64,000 nucleotides of DNA from Flagellimonas algicola (GCF_005937185.1 NZ_VCNI01000002.1:310001-374000), one strand, 5' to 3'. Shown: positions 1 through 8,757, counted from the stretch's first letter. Notes: generated from the letters alone by a model not told the origin. Made by a program: numbers and translations.

Positions 1-615
1 CCCTATATCAGGCAAAAAGGAATAGATAGATTAAAGTGGGCAATAGATCGGGCCCATGCCCTCAAAGCCGATGTACTGTGCGGCCCCATACATTCCGCTT
101 TCGCTCATTTTGAAGGAAGGCCTCCAGAACTGGAAGAAAAAAAATGGAGTGCCGAACTCTTGCGTGAAGCCGGGGACTATGCAAAGCAAGCCGAAATTAT
201 CTTGGCTCCCGAAGCCTTAAACCGTTTTGAATGCTATTTGGTGAACACGGCGGCAGATTTAAAACAATTGCTGAAAGCGGTAAACCATTCAAACGTTAAG
301 GCCATTTACGACACCCATCACGCCAATATTGAGGAAAAAAGCCATCAAGTAGCCATAGCCCATTTGGGCAGCGATTTACAACATGTTCACATAAGTGGCA
401 GCGATCGCGGCACCCCAGGAAAAGGTCAAATCGATTGGGATGAAGTCTTCGAAGCTTTAAAAGCGATCGATTACCAAGGCTGGCTAACCATTGAGGCATT
501 TAGTGTCGCCATTCCACGATTTGCAAATTCCATCAACGTGTGGCGTGATTTTTCCCCAACAGAGGAAATTTACAAGGAAGGGATACAATTAATTCAATCT
601 AAATGGCACGATTAA
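1..615 (+). CDS. D-tagatose 3-epimerase-like sugar epimerase (5' end cut by window)
   Basis: The reading frame is open from base 1, so the N-terminus lies outside the window; 204 codons plus TAA are visible. It is a TIM-barrel sugar epimerase of the AP-endonuclease-2 fold, probably cytoplasmic. The LNRFE segment, YDTHHANIEE, the HVH strand and SDRGTPGKG followed by IDW match the metal- and substrate-binding elements of D-tagatose/D-psicose 3-epimerases (Glu, Asp, His, Arg and a final Glu in TIEAF). That family epimerises C3 of free ketoses, for example L-ribulose and L-xylulose. The substrate here is unknown. It ends 13 nt before the next gene and probably heads or belongs to the same operon. 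Assignment to the superfamily is firm; the epimerase subtype is likely. Confidence 0.85.
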   Translation, partial: PYIRQKGIDRLKWAIDRAHALKADVLCGPIHSAFAHFEGRPPELEEKKWSAELLREAGDYAKQAEIILAPEALNRFECYLVNTAADLKQLLKAVNHSNVKAIYDTHHANIEEKSHQVAIAHLGSDLQHVHISGSDRGTPGKGQIDWDEVFEALKAIDYQGWLTIEAFSVAIPRFANSINVWRDFSPTEEIYKEGIQLIQSKWHD

Positions 616-628
616 ATAGAATAGGCAC

Positions 629-1528
629 ATGAATAGACCTAAGTTTTCTTTAGGCAGTTGGGCATTTTCCTTTGGCCCCTTTGAAAAGAACCCCTGGTCC
701 TTTCCAGGTTTCTTGTCCTATGCGGCCGAGGCTGGGTACGACGGAGTGGAGATCAATGGTTTCCGTCCGCACCCCCACCCTGATGTATACAATACTAAGG
801 AAAAGTGCAGTGAACTTCGCAAGCAAATTGACGGTTATGGATTGGGCATTTCAGGTTACGCTCCTGATTTTACCGCTGTGCCCCCTGCAGAAGTGAACCC
901 AAAGGAATATCTCTTGGAAATTGAAAAATCCCTGAACTTTTGCAATGCCATGGGGATTAAAACCCTGCGTGTAGACACCGTGAGTCCTCCCAATTATTTA
1001 GAGCTGGAGACCTATTTGCAAAGGTTTGATAACCTAGCCAAGGCCTGGCATAGCGCTGCTGAATTATGCAAAAAGCATGGTGTGACCTTGGTTTGGGAGT
1101 TTGAACCCGGATTCTGGCTGAACAAGCCCAGCGAGATAAAATCCATTGTGGAAGCTGTTGACCATCCAAATTTTAAGCTGCTGTTTGACACCAGTCACGC
1201 CCATATGTGTTCGGTTATTGGCGCCAGACATAACGGGTCCAAAGAGATACTTGCCAATGGAATCGTGGAGCTTGCTGAGCACTTGAAAGGACACATTGGT
1301 CATTTTCATTTAATTGATAGCGATGGCACCTTGCATGACAATGAAACCAGCACCCATACCCCCTTTGGGAACGGAAATATTGATTTTGAACGGGCACTAA
1401 TTGCCTTAAGAAAGGACGTGGAACCTTTGGAATGGTGGTGCTTCGATTTTTGTTTTTGTCCCACTACGGAGGTGGATGCAAAAAAGGCCATTCCCTTTGT
1501 GGAAAATGTAATCAAAAAAATAGGATGA
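629..1528 (+). CDS. Sugar phosphate isomerase/epimerase family TIM-barrel protein
   Basis: This 299-residue protein of the AP-endonuclease-2-like (xylose isomerase-like TIM barrel) superfamily has no signal peptide, so it is probably cytoplasmic. Visible metal-site elements are WEFEPG (Glu), LLFDTSHAHM (Asp, His) and GHIGHFHLIDSD (His, Asp), which are the usual Mn/Zn ligands in this fold. The start ATG at 629 lies 13 nt after the preceding stop. Its TGA overlaps the ATG of the next gene (ATGA at 1525-1528), so translation is probably coupled. Its substrate cannot be read from sequence; the setting suggests conversion of a sugar or keto-sugar released from polysaccharide. Confidence 0.88.
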   Translation: MNRPKFSLGSWAFSFGPFEKNPWSFPGFLSYAAEAGYDGVEINGFRPHPHPDVYNTKEKCSELRKQIDGYGLGISGYAPDFTAVPPAEVNPKEYLLEIEKSLNFCNAMGIKTLRVDTVSPPNYLELETYLQRFDNLAKAWHSAAELCKKHGVTLVWEFEPGFWLNKPSEIKSIVEAVDHPNFKLLFDTSHAHMCSVIGARHNGSKEILANGIVELAEHLKGHIGHFHLIDSDGTLHDNETSTHTPFGNGNIDFERALIALRKDVEPLEWWCFDFCFCPTTEVDAKKAIPFVENVIKKIG

Positions 1529-2325
1529 GTTACTTCGCGGATTCCAACGGAATAAAAATTCGATATCAAATAAAAGGCAAAGGAGAGCCGCTGGTACTGC
1601 TCATGGGATTTGGGGCCGATGGAGATACATGGGAAAAGCATGTGGCCGAATACCAGCATCATTTTAAATGCTATTTAATTGACAACAGAGGTGTAGGCGG
1701 TTCGGACCAGCCCAAAGGACCTTATTCCACCAAAATGATGGCAGAGGACACCATAGCCGTGATAAACCATGCGGGTATTGACACGGCAAAAGTGGCCGGT
1801 ATCTCCATGGGGGGAGCCATTGCGCAAGAACTGGCGCTGAACTTTCCAGAAAGAGTATCGAAACTGGCCTTGATCAGTACTTGGCCCAGATTTAATACCT
1901 ATGCCAAAACAGTTTATGAAAATCTGAAGAAAATACGGGTTGCCAGTAAGCCTGAAGATTTTATGGAGCTATTGCAGCTCTGGATATTTGCGCCACCTTA
2001 CTTTGAAGGAGGTTTGCAAAGTCTAAAAGAAGGACAACGTTCCGCCGCTTCCAATTCCAATCCCCAGTCCAGATTTGGTTTTGAAGGTCAATTGGATGCA
2101 TGCATACAACACGATACTGTAGCTCGACTTGCCAATATCAAGGTGCCTACCTTGATCACTGTTGGCGAAAAAGACATTTTTACTCCTCCAGAATTTTCCA
2201 AAGTGCTTCATGAAGGAATCAAAGATTCCCGTTATGAGTCCTTTCCTGACGGAGGACATGTGCACCATTGGGAGGATTTGGAACGGTTTAACCAACTGAC
2301 AACACAATTTTTAATCAATGACTAA
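1525..2325 (+). CDS. Alpha/beta hydrolase
   Basis: This 266-residue cytoplasmic alpha/beta-hydrolase has the nucleophile elbow GISMGG (Ser about residue 94), an oxyanion region GFGADGDTW, an acid in GEKDIFTP and a catalytic His in GGHVHHW. The frame is open further upstream, but the ATG at 1525 is preferred. It gives the canonical N-terminus (MSYFADSNGIKIRY), matches the family length and overlaps the preceding stop as ATGA. Its 3' end overlaps the next gene by 8 nt. A lactonase or esterase acting on sugar-derived lactones would suit the operon, but this is inference. Confidence 0.85.
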   Translation: MSYFADSNGIKIRYQIKGKGEPLVLLMGFGADGDTWEKHVAEYQHHFKCYLIDNRGVGGSDQPKGPYSTKMMAEDTIAVINHAGIDTAKVAGISMGGAIAQELALNFPERVSKLALISTWPRFNTYAKTVYENLKKIRVASKPEDFMELLQLWIFAPPYFEGGLQSLKEGQRSAASNSNPQSRFGFEGQLDACIQHDTVARLANIKVPTLITVGEKDIFTPPEFSKVLHEGIKDSRYESFPDGGHVHHWEDLERFNQLTTQFLIND

Positions 2326-3142
2326 AACCATGGACAGCATAAAGATTGGCTGCGAAACCTATACTTGGCAAATGACCGGGGAGTCCTATAAGGGCAAACT
2401 AGATCACATCATGGGAGTTGCTTCCAAAGCCGGATTTTCAGGAATAGAACCTGAAACCAGTTTTTTTGGGACCTTGGAAGACCCCATCAAAATGAAAGAG
2501 GCCCTGGACAAGTACGATCTTGAATTGGCCGTTTTATGCCATGTGGAAGATTGGCGGTATAACAAAGAATCAGAGGCCGAACGACAAAGAGCTGACCAAT
2601 GGATGGATTTTCTATCCCATTTTCCAAATACGACCTATCTCCTGGTCCAGATGCCAGGTTCAGATCGCCGTGATTTGATCAATCGACAACGGAATTTGGT
2701 CTCCTGTTTAAATACAATTGCTCAACGTGCCTTTGATAGAGGAATAGTTTGTTCCCATCACCCCAATTCCCCAGAAGGATCTATTTGTCGGGTAGAGGAA
2801 GATTACGACATCATCATCAATGCCCTCAATGCTGAACACATTGGATATTGCCCAGATGTGGGTCATATTGCCAAGGGCGGCATGGAACCTTTGGAAATAA
2901 TTAAAGAGTATAGGGAACTGGTCAATTTGGTCCACTACAAGGACATGTACGCTGATGGCAGGTGGGCACCCACGGGAGAAGGCATCATCGATTTTAAAAA
3001 CATCACCCAATATTTGGTGGATACGGACTACAAGGGCTGGATCATTTTTGAGGATGAATGTGATCGGGCCATCACAGATCCAGACGGGGTAACCCTCTTG
3101 GATGGTAAATACACGCAAACACAAATACAGCCGCTGCTCTAA
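2318..3142 (+). CDS. Sugar phosphate isomerase/epimerase family TIM-barrel protein
   Basis: This 274-residue xylose-isomerase-like TIM barrel is distinct from the two upstream paralogues. Metal-binding elements are visible: GIEPET, a Glu/His region in CSHHPNSPEG, GYCPDVGHI (Asp, His), VHYKDMY (His, Asp) and IIFEDE (Glu). The ATG at 2318 overlaps the preceding coding sequence by 8 nt. An in-frame ATG at 2330 (MDSIK) is an alternative start. It is the third member of this superfamily in the first 3.2 kb, suggesting successive isomerisation or epimerisation steps, or different sugars. Substrate unknown. Confidence 0.87.
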   Translation: MTKTMDSIKIGCETYTWQMTGESYKGKLDHIMGVASKAGFSGIEPETSFFGTLEDPIKMKEALDKYDLELAVLCHVEDWRYNKESEAERQRADQWMDFLSHFPNTTYLLVQMPGSDRRDLINRQRNLVSCLNTIAQRAFDRGIVCSHHPNSPEGSICRVEEDYDIIINALNAEHIGYCPDVGHIAKGGMEPLEIIKEYRELVNLVHYKDMYADGRWAPTGEGIIDFKNITQYLVDTDYKGWIIFEDECDRAITDPDGVTLLDGKYTQTQIQPLL

Positions 3143-3168
3143 AGCAGCCATAACTAAAGACGAATACA

Positions 3169-4389
3169 ATGAAATCACTTTATTATTTTTTCTTTGCCTG
3201 CGTATTTATATGGAGTTGCAAAGAGAAAAGCGCGGACCAAAAAGCTGAAGGAGAAACTGCGCAACAATGGATCAGTTACAAGGGCGATGCAAACCAACCC
3301 CATATTGTTTTGGTTTCCGGAGATGAGGAATACCGCTCTGAAGAGGCACTTCCCCAAATGGCCAAGATTTTGACGGAAAGGCATGGTTTTAACTGCACCG
3401 TGCTCTTCGCTCAAGATCCCAAAAAACCAGGTATTTTGAATCCGAACAATGTGAACAACATCCCAGGTCTAGAGCAGCTCGAATCCGCGGATTTGATGAT
3501 TTTATTTACCCGATTTAGAGCTTTACCTGATGATCAAATGCAGCATATTGACAACTACCTCAAAGCTGGGAAGCCTGTAATTGGGATACGAACAGCCACC
3601 CACGCTTTTAATTTTGAAGACGGGGGAATTGAGTCGAGTTACAAGCACTACGGGAATTTTTATGAAGGTGACGATGCTTGGAAAGATGGTTTTGGCAGAC
3701 TGGTATTGGGCGAAAAGTGGATTTCTCACCATGGCGTACACCGTCATCAAAGCACCAGGGGAATTCCCGCGCAGGGGGTGGAAGACCACTCCTTGCTAAA
3801 TGGCATTGAAGCTGGTGACATTTGGGGACCGTCAGATGTTTATGGTGTTAGATTGCCCCTGCCCGGTGACGCCCAACCCATTGTTTTGGGGCAAGTGATA
3901 GATCGTGAAGCAGCCTATGACGAAAACGACAACCTTTATGGAATGCGTATCTCCGATAATAAGCTGGCTACAACCAATTTAATTGAAATTGAAGAGGAGG
4001 AGGAAGAGGACGAAGAAGAAGAGGAAATGGAAATGGATGAGGAAGAGGAAGAGGAAGAGGACGAAGAAGAAGAGGATGAGGATTGGGAAGAAGAGGATGA
4101 AGAGTACAATCCAAACAACCCCTTAATGCCCATTGCTTGGACAAAAAGTTACCAATTGCCTGGAGGAAAACAAGGAAAAGCCTTTGCCACTACCATAGGG
4201 GCATCCACAGATCTTGTGGCCGAAGGAACAAGACGAATGTTCATCAATGCCACATACTGGTGTTTGAATTTGGAGGTGCCGGAAAAGGCCAATGTGGACC
4301 TTATTGGGGAGTACAACCCAACTCCTTTCGCATTTTTAGAAGATGAGCATTGGGAGAACTTAAACAAAAGTATTTCATCGATAAAGTAA
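3169..4389 (+). CDS. ThuA-like lipoprotein with a 40-residue acidic insert
   Basis: This is a 406-residue predicted lipoprotein with lipobox Cys at about residue 17 (FIWSC). Residues 45-265 and 315-400 resemble the ThuA-like class I glutamine amidotransferase fold (HIVLVSGDEEYRSEEALPQM, GKPVIGIRTATHAF, SHHGVHRHQ). ThuA-like proteins occur in trehalose and keto-sugar utilisation clusters, but their reaction is poorly defined. Residues about 273-312 form a nearly pure Glu/Asp tract (36 of 40 acidic), encoded by a GAR/GAY repeat at 3985-4104. The fold resumes immediately after it (PIAWTKSYQLPGGKQGKAF). The next gene's longest frame overlaps its 3' end by 40 nt. Family is confident; function is not. 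Confidence 0.85.
   Translation: MKSLYYFFFACVFIWSCKEKSADQKAEGETAQQWISYKGDANQPHIVLVSGDEEYRSEEALPQMAKILTERHGFNCTVLFAQDPKKPGILNPNNVNNIPGLEQLESADLMILFTRFRALPDDQMQHIDNYLKAGKPVIGIRTATHAFNFEDGGIESSYKHYGNFYEGDDAWKDGFGRLVLGEKWISHHGVHRHQSTRGIPAQGVEDHSLLNGIEAGDIWGPSDVYGVRLPLPGDAQPIVLGQVIDREAAYDENDNLYGMRISDNKLATTNLIEIEEEEEEDEEEEEMEMDEEEEEEEDEEEEDEDWEEEDEEYNPNNPLMPIAWTKSYQLPGGKQGKAFATTIGASTDLVAEGTRRMFINATYWCLNLEVPEKANVDLIGEYNPTPFAFLEDEHWENLNKSISSIK
3985..4104 (+). repeat. GAR/GAY triplet tract encoding polyacidic insert
   Basis: Forty consecutive codons are almost all GAA, GAG, GAC or GAT, giving 36 acidic residues with only Ile, Met, Met and Trp interruptions. The purine-rich triplet tract could change length in multiples of three by replication slippage without breaking the frame. 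Confidence 0.8.
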
Positions 4390-5402
4390 TCCGTATTCCA
4401 TTGTTTTCAATGTTAGCAGTAATTGATGTTGGCATCCTTTTAACCCGACCTAAAAAGTTGAAGTTGGGTATTGTTTCATTTACGATTATGGTTTTGTGCG
4501 CCATCTCTGGAGTTTTTGGGCAACACTTGTATCAGCAACCAAAGACTCCAATGAAGAAATCCCATCTTGATAAGATTATCGGGGAATTTCAGGTGGAAGA
4601 ACCCAAAGAGGAATTAAAAATTGTTTGGGTATATGGTTATGACGAACATCATATTGCCGGTGCCCACGACTATGTTAAGGTAAAGGATCTTATGGTTGAT
4701 CTTTTATCAAAGTCCCCCAAGACCAAAGTTGAGGAAGCCTTTGGATTTCCTACCGAACGACAACTCCAAAATGCTGATCTAGTAGCAATGTATCTGCATT
4801 TGCCGCAGCTGAAAAAAAAGCAATTTAGGGCACTCAAAGCATTTGTTGAAAAAGGAGGTGGCTTGATCTCTTTACATGAAACTGTAATCATGAGGCCGAG
4901 AGTTAAAGGAAAAAAACTAGCAGAATGTCTTGGGTTTGCCTGGAAAGAGGGAACCTCTAAATGGGGTGCCATTTTTGACTCCATATCCATTGATAACAAA
5001 CACCCAATATTTATGGGTTTTCAAAATAAAATGACCATTCCGGATGAATTCTATTGGGATTTATACCAAGAGGATAATGTAAACATACTGGGTACGGTTA
5101 GAACTGGACCAGAGGAAGATAGCTCCGGACCCATTCCACCGAGCCAACTTTCTGAAAAGGCATCACCTCTCTTTTGGACCTATGAGATTGGGAAAGGCAA
5201 AGTTTTCGGGACAAGCACAGGTCACCATACATTTACGTATTACGATCCCGAATTTCGAATTGTTCTTTTCAGAGCTATGGCATGGGTCGCAAACCAACAT
5301 CCAAATCGCTTTGTGCCCTTAGTATTTGAGGGCATTACAAATAATGGAATGGTAGGCATTACAGATGATTTAAGAGGATGGGACGGAAAGATTCGGGAGT
5401 AA
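4350..5402 (+). CDS. ThuA-like secreted protein
   Basis: A second ThuA-like domain protein, up to 350 residues. After a hydrophobic signal segment (GIVSFTIMVLCAISGVFGQ) the mature part contains KIVWVYGYDEHHIAGAHDY, a strand-rich core, FVEKGGGLISLHE and a C-terminal WTYEIGKGKVFGTSTGHHTFTY, all typical of ThuA-like (trehalose utilisation) domains. The start is uncertain. ATG 4350 overlaps the preceding gene by 40 nt, ATG 4410 still leaves a long n-region, and TTG 4458 would give a compact signal peptide (MKLGIVSF). There is no acidic insert, unlike its upstream neighbour. Together with the SDR and sugar isomerases it suggests processing of an oxidised (keto) sugar. Confidence 0.8.
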   Translation: MGELKQKYFIDKVIRIPLFSMLAVIDVGILLTRPKKLKLGIVSFTIMVLCAISGVFGQHLYQQPKTPMKKSHLDKIIGEFQVEEPKEELKIVWVYGYDEHHIAGAHDYVKVKDLMVDLLSKSPKTKVEEAFGFPTERQLQNADLVAMYLHLPQLKKKQFRALKAFVEKGGGLISLHETVIMRPRVKGKKLAECLGFAWKEGTSKWGAIFDSISIDNKHPIFMGFQNKMTIPDEFYWDLYQEDNVNILGTVRTGPEEDSSGPIPPSQLSEKASPLFWTYEIGKGKVFGTSTGHHTFTYYDPEFRIVLFRAMAWVANQHPNRFVPLVFEGITNNGMVGITDDLRGWDGKIRE

Positions 5403-5537
5403 TTGAACAGGGAGCCAATTCCCATACCCACATTTAGTATTAAATGGTTTTTCTGCGAACTGAGGCTCGAATTTCTATTCAGCCGTTCCAACTAAAAGTT
5501 GGGCTATAGCCAACAATAAATTTATTGCTAATATAGA

Positions 5538-6296
5538 ATGAACATGGATTTTAAAAACAAAGTTGTATTGATAACCGGCACAAGCTCCGGAATTGGAAAA
5601 GGAGCCGCCTTGGAATTTGCCCAAAAAGGAGCTAAAGTGGTGCTGGCCTCCAGAAATAAGGAACGGAATTTGGAACTGTTGCGAGAAATAGAATCCTTGG
5701 GGACCGAGGCCATCTTCATACCTACCGATATGTCCAAATCCAAGGATATCCAGGACATGGTAACTGAAACAATGAAAACCTTTGGGAGATTGGATATCGC
5801 CGTCAACAATGCAGGAGTGGAAGGAACCCCGGGCGTTAAGGCCATGGATTATGAAGAAGACGTATGGGATCAGGTACTGGATGTCAACCTAAAAAGCGTT
5901 TGGCTATGCATGAAACATCAGTTAAGGGCCATGTTGTCCAATGGAGGAGGAAACATCATCAACATTTCATCCCTGGCTGGCTTAAAAGGCGGGGGAGCCG
6001 GTGTAGCTTACCATGCCAGCAAATTTGGTGTGGTAGGCATAACGCAAGCCGTCGCCCTGGAATATGCAGAAGATAACATTAGGGTAAACGCAATTTGCCC
6101 TGCCGTAATAGAAACACCTATGGCGCAAAGAGCATTTGATGAACCCGAAAAAAGAAAAGCTGCCATCGCCATGCATCCTGTTGGTAGGTTTGGTAAGGTA
6201 CAGGAAGTGGTAAGTGCAATTTTATGGCTGGCCTCGCCTAGTTCCGGCTTTGTTACGGGAACATCAATTCCAGTTGACGGGGGAGCAAGTTTGTAA
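5538..6296 (+). CDS. Short-chain dehydrogenase/reductase (SDR)
   Basis: A classical 252-residue SDR with the cofactor loop TGTSSGIGKG (residues 14-23), NNAG (90-93), the catalytic Ser at about 145, Tyr158 and Lys162 (YHASK), and a C-terminal PVDGG. It is cytoplasmic and NAD(P)-dependent. The substrate is probably a sugar, sugar acid or polyol given the operon, but it cannot be deduced. The gene lies 135 nt after the preceding stop, with no clear terminator between them. It converges on the araD-like gene with only 26 nt between the stops. An alternative start at 5544 (MDFKNK) would remove two residues. Confidence 0.9.
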   Translation: MNMDFKNKVVLITGTSSGIGKGAALEFAQKGAKVVLASRNKERNLELLREIESLGTEAIFIPTDMSKSKDIQDMVTETMKTFGRLDIAVNNAGVEGTPGVKAMDYEEDVWDQVLDVNLKSVWLCMKHQLRAMLSNGGGNIINISSLAGLKGGGAGVAYHASKFGVVGITQAVALEYAEDNIRVNAICPAVIETPMAQRAFDEPEKRKAAIAMHPVGRFGKVQEVVSAILWLASPSSGFVTGTSIPVDGGASL

Positions 6297-6322
6297 TCAA
6301 GATTAAAAGGAATTTTCGCTCC

Positions 6323-7027
6323 TCATTTTTGGCCGTAATACGCATTGGAACCATGCTTTCTTTGAAAGTGTTTGGCAATCAATGACGCTTTGAGTCTTTC
6401 AGCTTGTGGACTAATTTGCAGGGTCAAATAGGCCATTTTGGCAAGCTCCTCCAACACATTGGCATTGTAAACGGCAGAATCGGCATCTTTCCCCCAGATA
6501 AATGGTCCATGGCTACCCACCAAGACCATTTCTACCTCCAAAGGATCAAGTGCATTTTCCGAAAACCATTCCACAATCTGAATCCCGGTATTGTGTTCAT
6601 AATCGCCTTTGATTAACTCATCCCTCATGGGAGGTACACAGGGTATATCCTGCACCAAATGATCCGCATGGGTGGTTCCCAGAATAGGAATGCCCATTTG
6701 GGCCTGCGACCAAGCCACGGCATAGGCAGAGTGGGTATGCACAATAGAGCCGATGGTATTCCATTTAGTGTATAAATAAGCATGGGTTTTGGTGTCCGAG
6801 GATGGGTTCATATCGCCATCAATGACCTGGTTGTTAAAATCTACAATAACAATATCCTCCGCTTTTAGCTCTGGATAAGGAACACCACTTGGCTTGATCG
6901 CAAAGCAACTATTTTCTCTATCCACTACGCTCACATTACCAAAGGTTTGAATGACCAAATCTAATTGTGGTAATTGCAAATTGGCTTCAAAACAACGTTT
7001 CTTCAACTGATGATACTTACTCTTCAT
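6323..7027 (-). CDS. araD: L-ribulose-5-phosphate 4-epimerase (AraD-like)
   Basis: A 234-residue class II aldolase/adducin-fold protein, the usual AraD length. The zinc site is clear: IVHTHSAYAVAW (two His) with a third His in GSHGPFIWG, and the AraD-type GTTHADH. Known AraD interconverts L-ribulose 5-phosphate and D-xylulose 5-phosphate in the cytoplasm, feeding the pentose phosphate pathway. The start at 7027 is one base past the end of the ribulokinase gene, so the pair forms an operon. No L-arabinose isomerase gene lies in the window, so the ketopentose may come from another route, such as the epimerase at base 1. Confidence 0.9.
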   Translation of the reverse strand: MKSKYHQLKKRCFEANLQLPQLDLVIQTFGNVSVVDRENSCFAIKPSGVPYPELKAEDIVIVDFNNQVIDGDMNPSSDTKTHAYLYTKWNTIGSIVHTHSAYAVAWSQAQMGIPILGTTHADHLVQDIPCVPPMRDELIKGDYEHNTGIQIVEWFSENALDPLEVEMVLVGSHGPFIWGKDADSAVYNANVLEELAKMAYLTLQISPQAERLKASLIAKHFQRKHGSNAYYGQK

Positions 7028-7028
7028 C

Positions 7029-8693
7029 TTATTCCTGTGATTCTACAAACGATGCCAGAATCTCATATTCGGCAAACATTTTCTTATAGGTGTTTACTTC
7101 TTTTTCCCTGGGCATATAGGTTGTTCTGAAACCTTGTCCCATGGTTTGAATGGCTTTTGGAACTGAATTGTGGATTCCAGCTGCCACGGATGCATACATA
7201 GCTGCTCCTAAGGCCGGGGTTTGTTTGGAAGCAGAAATCTTAATCGGCATATTCAATACATTGGCCAAAGTCTGCATTACAAAACTGGATTTCTGGGCCA
7301 CCCCACCAATTCCAATAACGGAGTCTATAGCTATACCTTCCTCCTCAAATCGGTTGATGATTTTCTTGGATCCAAAACATATGGCTTCCACAAGGGATTT
7401 AAAAATATGGGCTGCACTGGTCCCCAGACTTAAATTGACAATGGCTGACTTCAACAATTGGTTGGCATCTGGCGTACGTCTCCCATTAATCCAATCCAAG
7501 GCTACAGGCGCGGTATCTTCTGGAGTAAGGGCTGCAGCTTGTTCGGACAGATTTTTGATCATATCATCTTCCAACTTTTTGATCAATTTTTCCTTTTGCG
7601 CAACATCAATATCTTCGCTCTGCTGGATGATATCCCGAGTCGGCTCCATCAACACATCCTTAAACCACGCCAGCACATCGCCAAATGCAGATTGTCCGGC
7701 TTCTAGACCAATCATCCCAGGAATTACAGAGCCGTTGACTTGTCCACAAATTCCCTTGACAGCCTTACCGCCTATAACATGTTCATCGCATACGGTTATA
7801 TCGCAAGTAGAGGTACCCATAACGCGGACCAAGGTATTCGCACTTACCTCTGCCCCCACCGCTCCCGCATGGGCATCAAAAGTACCAACGGATACAACGG
7901 TAGATGTGGTGAGTCCAAGTTTATTGGCCCATTCTTCACATAAGTTACCCGCTTTCTGATTGGAGGTATAGGTCTGGGCGTACAGGCGATCCCTGACTTG
8001 GCCTAAATAGGGGTCCAGGGTAGACAGAAAAGAACTATCAGGTAGACCATCCCAGTTGGCATGCCACATGGCTTTATGACCAGCGGCACATCGGCTATAC
8101 TTAAAGGAATCTAGCGGAGGGCTCCCAATTAGTATGTAAGTCATCAAATCACAATGCTCCATCCAGGTATATGCTTCGGATTTCACGGCATGATCTGTAC
8201 GACAAATGTGCAGCATCTTTGCCCAAAACCATTCCGAGGAATAAATACCTCCAACAAATTCCGTATAGTTCGTAGCCCATTGGTTGGCAACTGCATTTAT
8301 TTCGTTGGCTTCATGGATGGCGGTGTGATCTTTCCATAAAATCATCATGGCATTGGGATTATCCTTAAATCCATCCTTCAGACATAGGGGAGTACCTTGT
8401 TTGTCCAATGCCTGGGGTGATGATCCCGTGGTATCAATGCAAATACCTTGGATCGTCTGTGGGTCGACCCCTGCATTCTTTACCACTTCGCGAATAACCC
8501 ATTCCATTCCTTCCAAATGATCCAAAGTATGTTGTCGATACTGGTTCTTTGAAGAATCGCAATAGTATCCTTCCTTCCATCTGGCATACCAATGCACTTC
8601 TGTTCCCAATGTTTGACCATTTTTGGCGTTCACCAAGAGCGAACGAACTGAATCGGTCCCAAAATCCACTCCAATTACATATTGATCAGGCAT
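7029..8693 (-). CDS. araB: Ribulokinase (FGGY carbohydrate kinase)
   Basis: A 554-residue FGGY-family kinase of AraB length. The N-terminal phosphate loop is VDFGTDSVRS. AraB-like features include CIDTTGSSP, ILWKDHTA and WMEHCD, plus the GTSTCDI segment and a C-terminal ATP-domain GIGGVAQKS. It phosphorylates L-ribulose (and related ketopentoses in the family) for the adjacent epimerase. The gene starts about 20 nt downstream of a TAAATTTG -7 element (minus strand, 8712-8719). A palindromic operator candidate (8733-8757) lies immediately upstream of that element. It is divergent from susC 1 across a 435-nt control region. Confidence 0.9.
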   Translation of the reverse strand: MPDQYVIGVDFGTDSVRSLLVNAKNGQTLGTEVHWYARWKEGYYCDSSKNQYRQHTLDHLEGMEWVIREVVKNAGVDPQTIQGICIDTTGSSPQALDKQGTPLCLKDGFKDNPNAMMILWKDHTAIHEANEINAVANQWATNYTEFVGGIYSSEWFWAKMLHICRTDHAVKSEAYTWMEHCDLMTYILIGSPPLDSFKYSRCAAGHKAMWHANWDGLPDSSFLSTLDPYLGQVRDRLYAQTYTSNQKAGNLCEEWANKLGLTTSTVVSVGTFDAHAGAVGAEVSANTLVRVMGTSTCDITVCDEHVIGGKAVKGICGQVNGSVIPGMIGLEAGQSAFGDVLAWFKDVLMEPTRDIIQQSEDIDVAQKEKLIKKLEDDMIKNLSEQAAALTPEDTAPVALDWINGRRTPDANQLLKSAIVNLSLGTSAAHIFKSLVEAICFGSKKIINRFEEEGIAIDSVIGIGGVAQKSSFVMQTLANVLNMPIKISASKQTPALGAAMYASVAAGIHNSVPKAIQTMGQGFRTTYMPREKEVNTYKKMFAEYEILASFVESQE

Positions 8694-8711
8694 AGTCTAT
8701 TTTGTAGTGTT

Positions 8712-8719
8712 CAAATTTA
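8712..8719 (-). promoter_or_regulatory. Bacteroidota -7 promoter element for araB
   Basis: The minus strand reads TAAATTTG, matching the TAnnTTTG element of Bacteroidota housekeeping promoters. It is 18 nt upstream of the araB start codon, implying a short leader, and follows operator candidate 8733-8757. Confidence 0.5.
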
Positions 8720-8732
8720 CATAATTTAAATT

Positions 8733-8757
8733 AGTTTCTAACTTTTAAGAAATAAGT
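8733..8757. promoter_or_regulatory. Candidate shared operator, site 1 (araB side)
   Basis: AGTTT-n15-TAAGT, a variant of the ACTTW-n15-TAAGT arrangement found at seven unit heads. The 15-base string TTAGTTTCTAACTTT beginning at 8731 is identical at site 7 (from 33938). It sits 13 nt upstream of the araB -7 element. Confidence 0.42.

Noticed and set aside
1432..1525. Longer N-terminus for the alpha/beta hydrolase
   Set aside because: It would lie wholly within the preceding isomerase gene. The ATG at 1525 gives the family N-terminus and the standard ATGA overlap.
3936..4133. Minus-strand open frame encoding a poly-serine protein
   Set aside because: It is the mirror of the Glu/Asp codon tract in the ThuA-like gene (GAR read backwards gives Ser codons), with no start context or family match.
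4350..4389. Frameshift joining the two ThuA-like genes
   Set aside because: Both have complete ThuA-like domains, and the second has its own signal segment, so they are separate genes with an uncertain second start.
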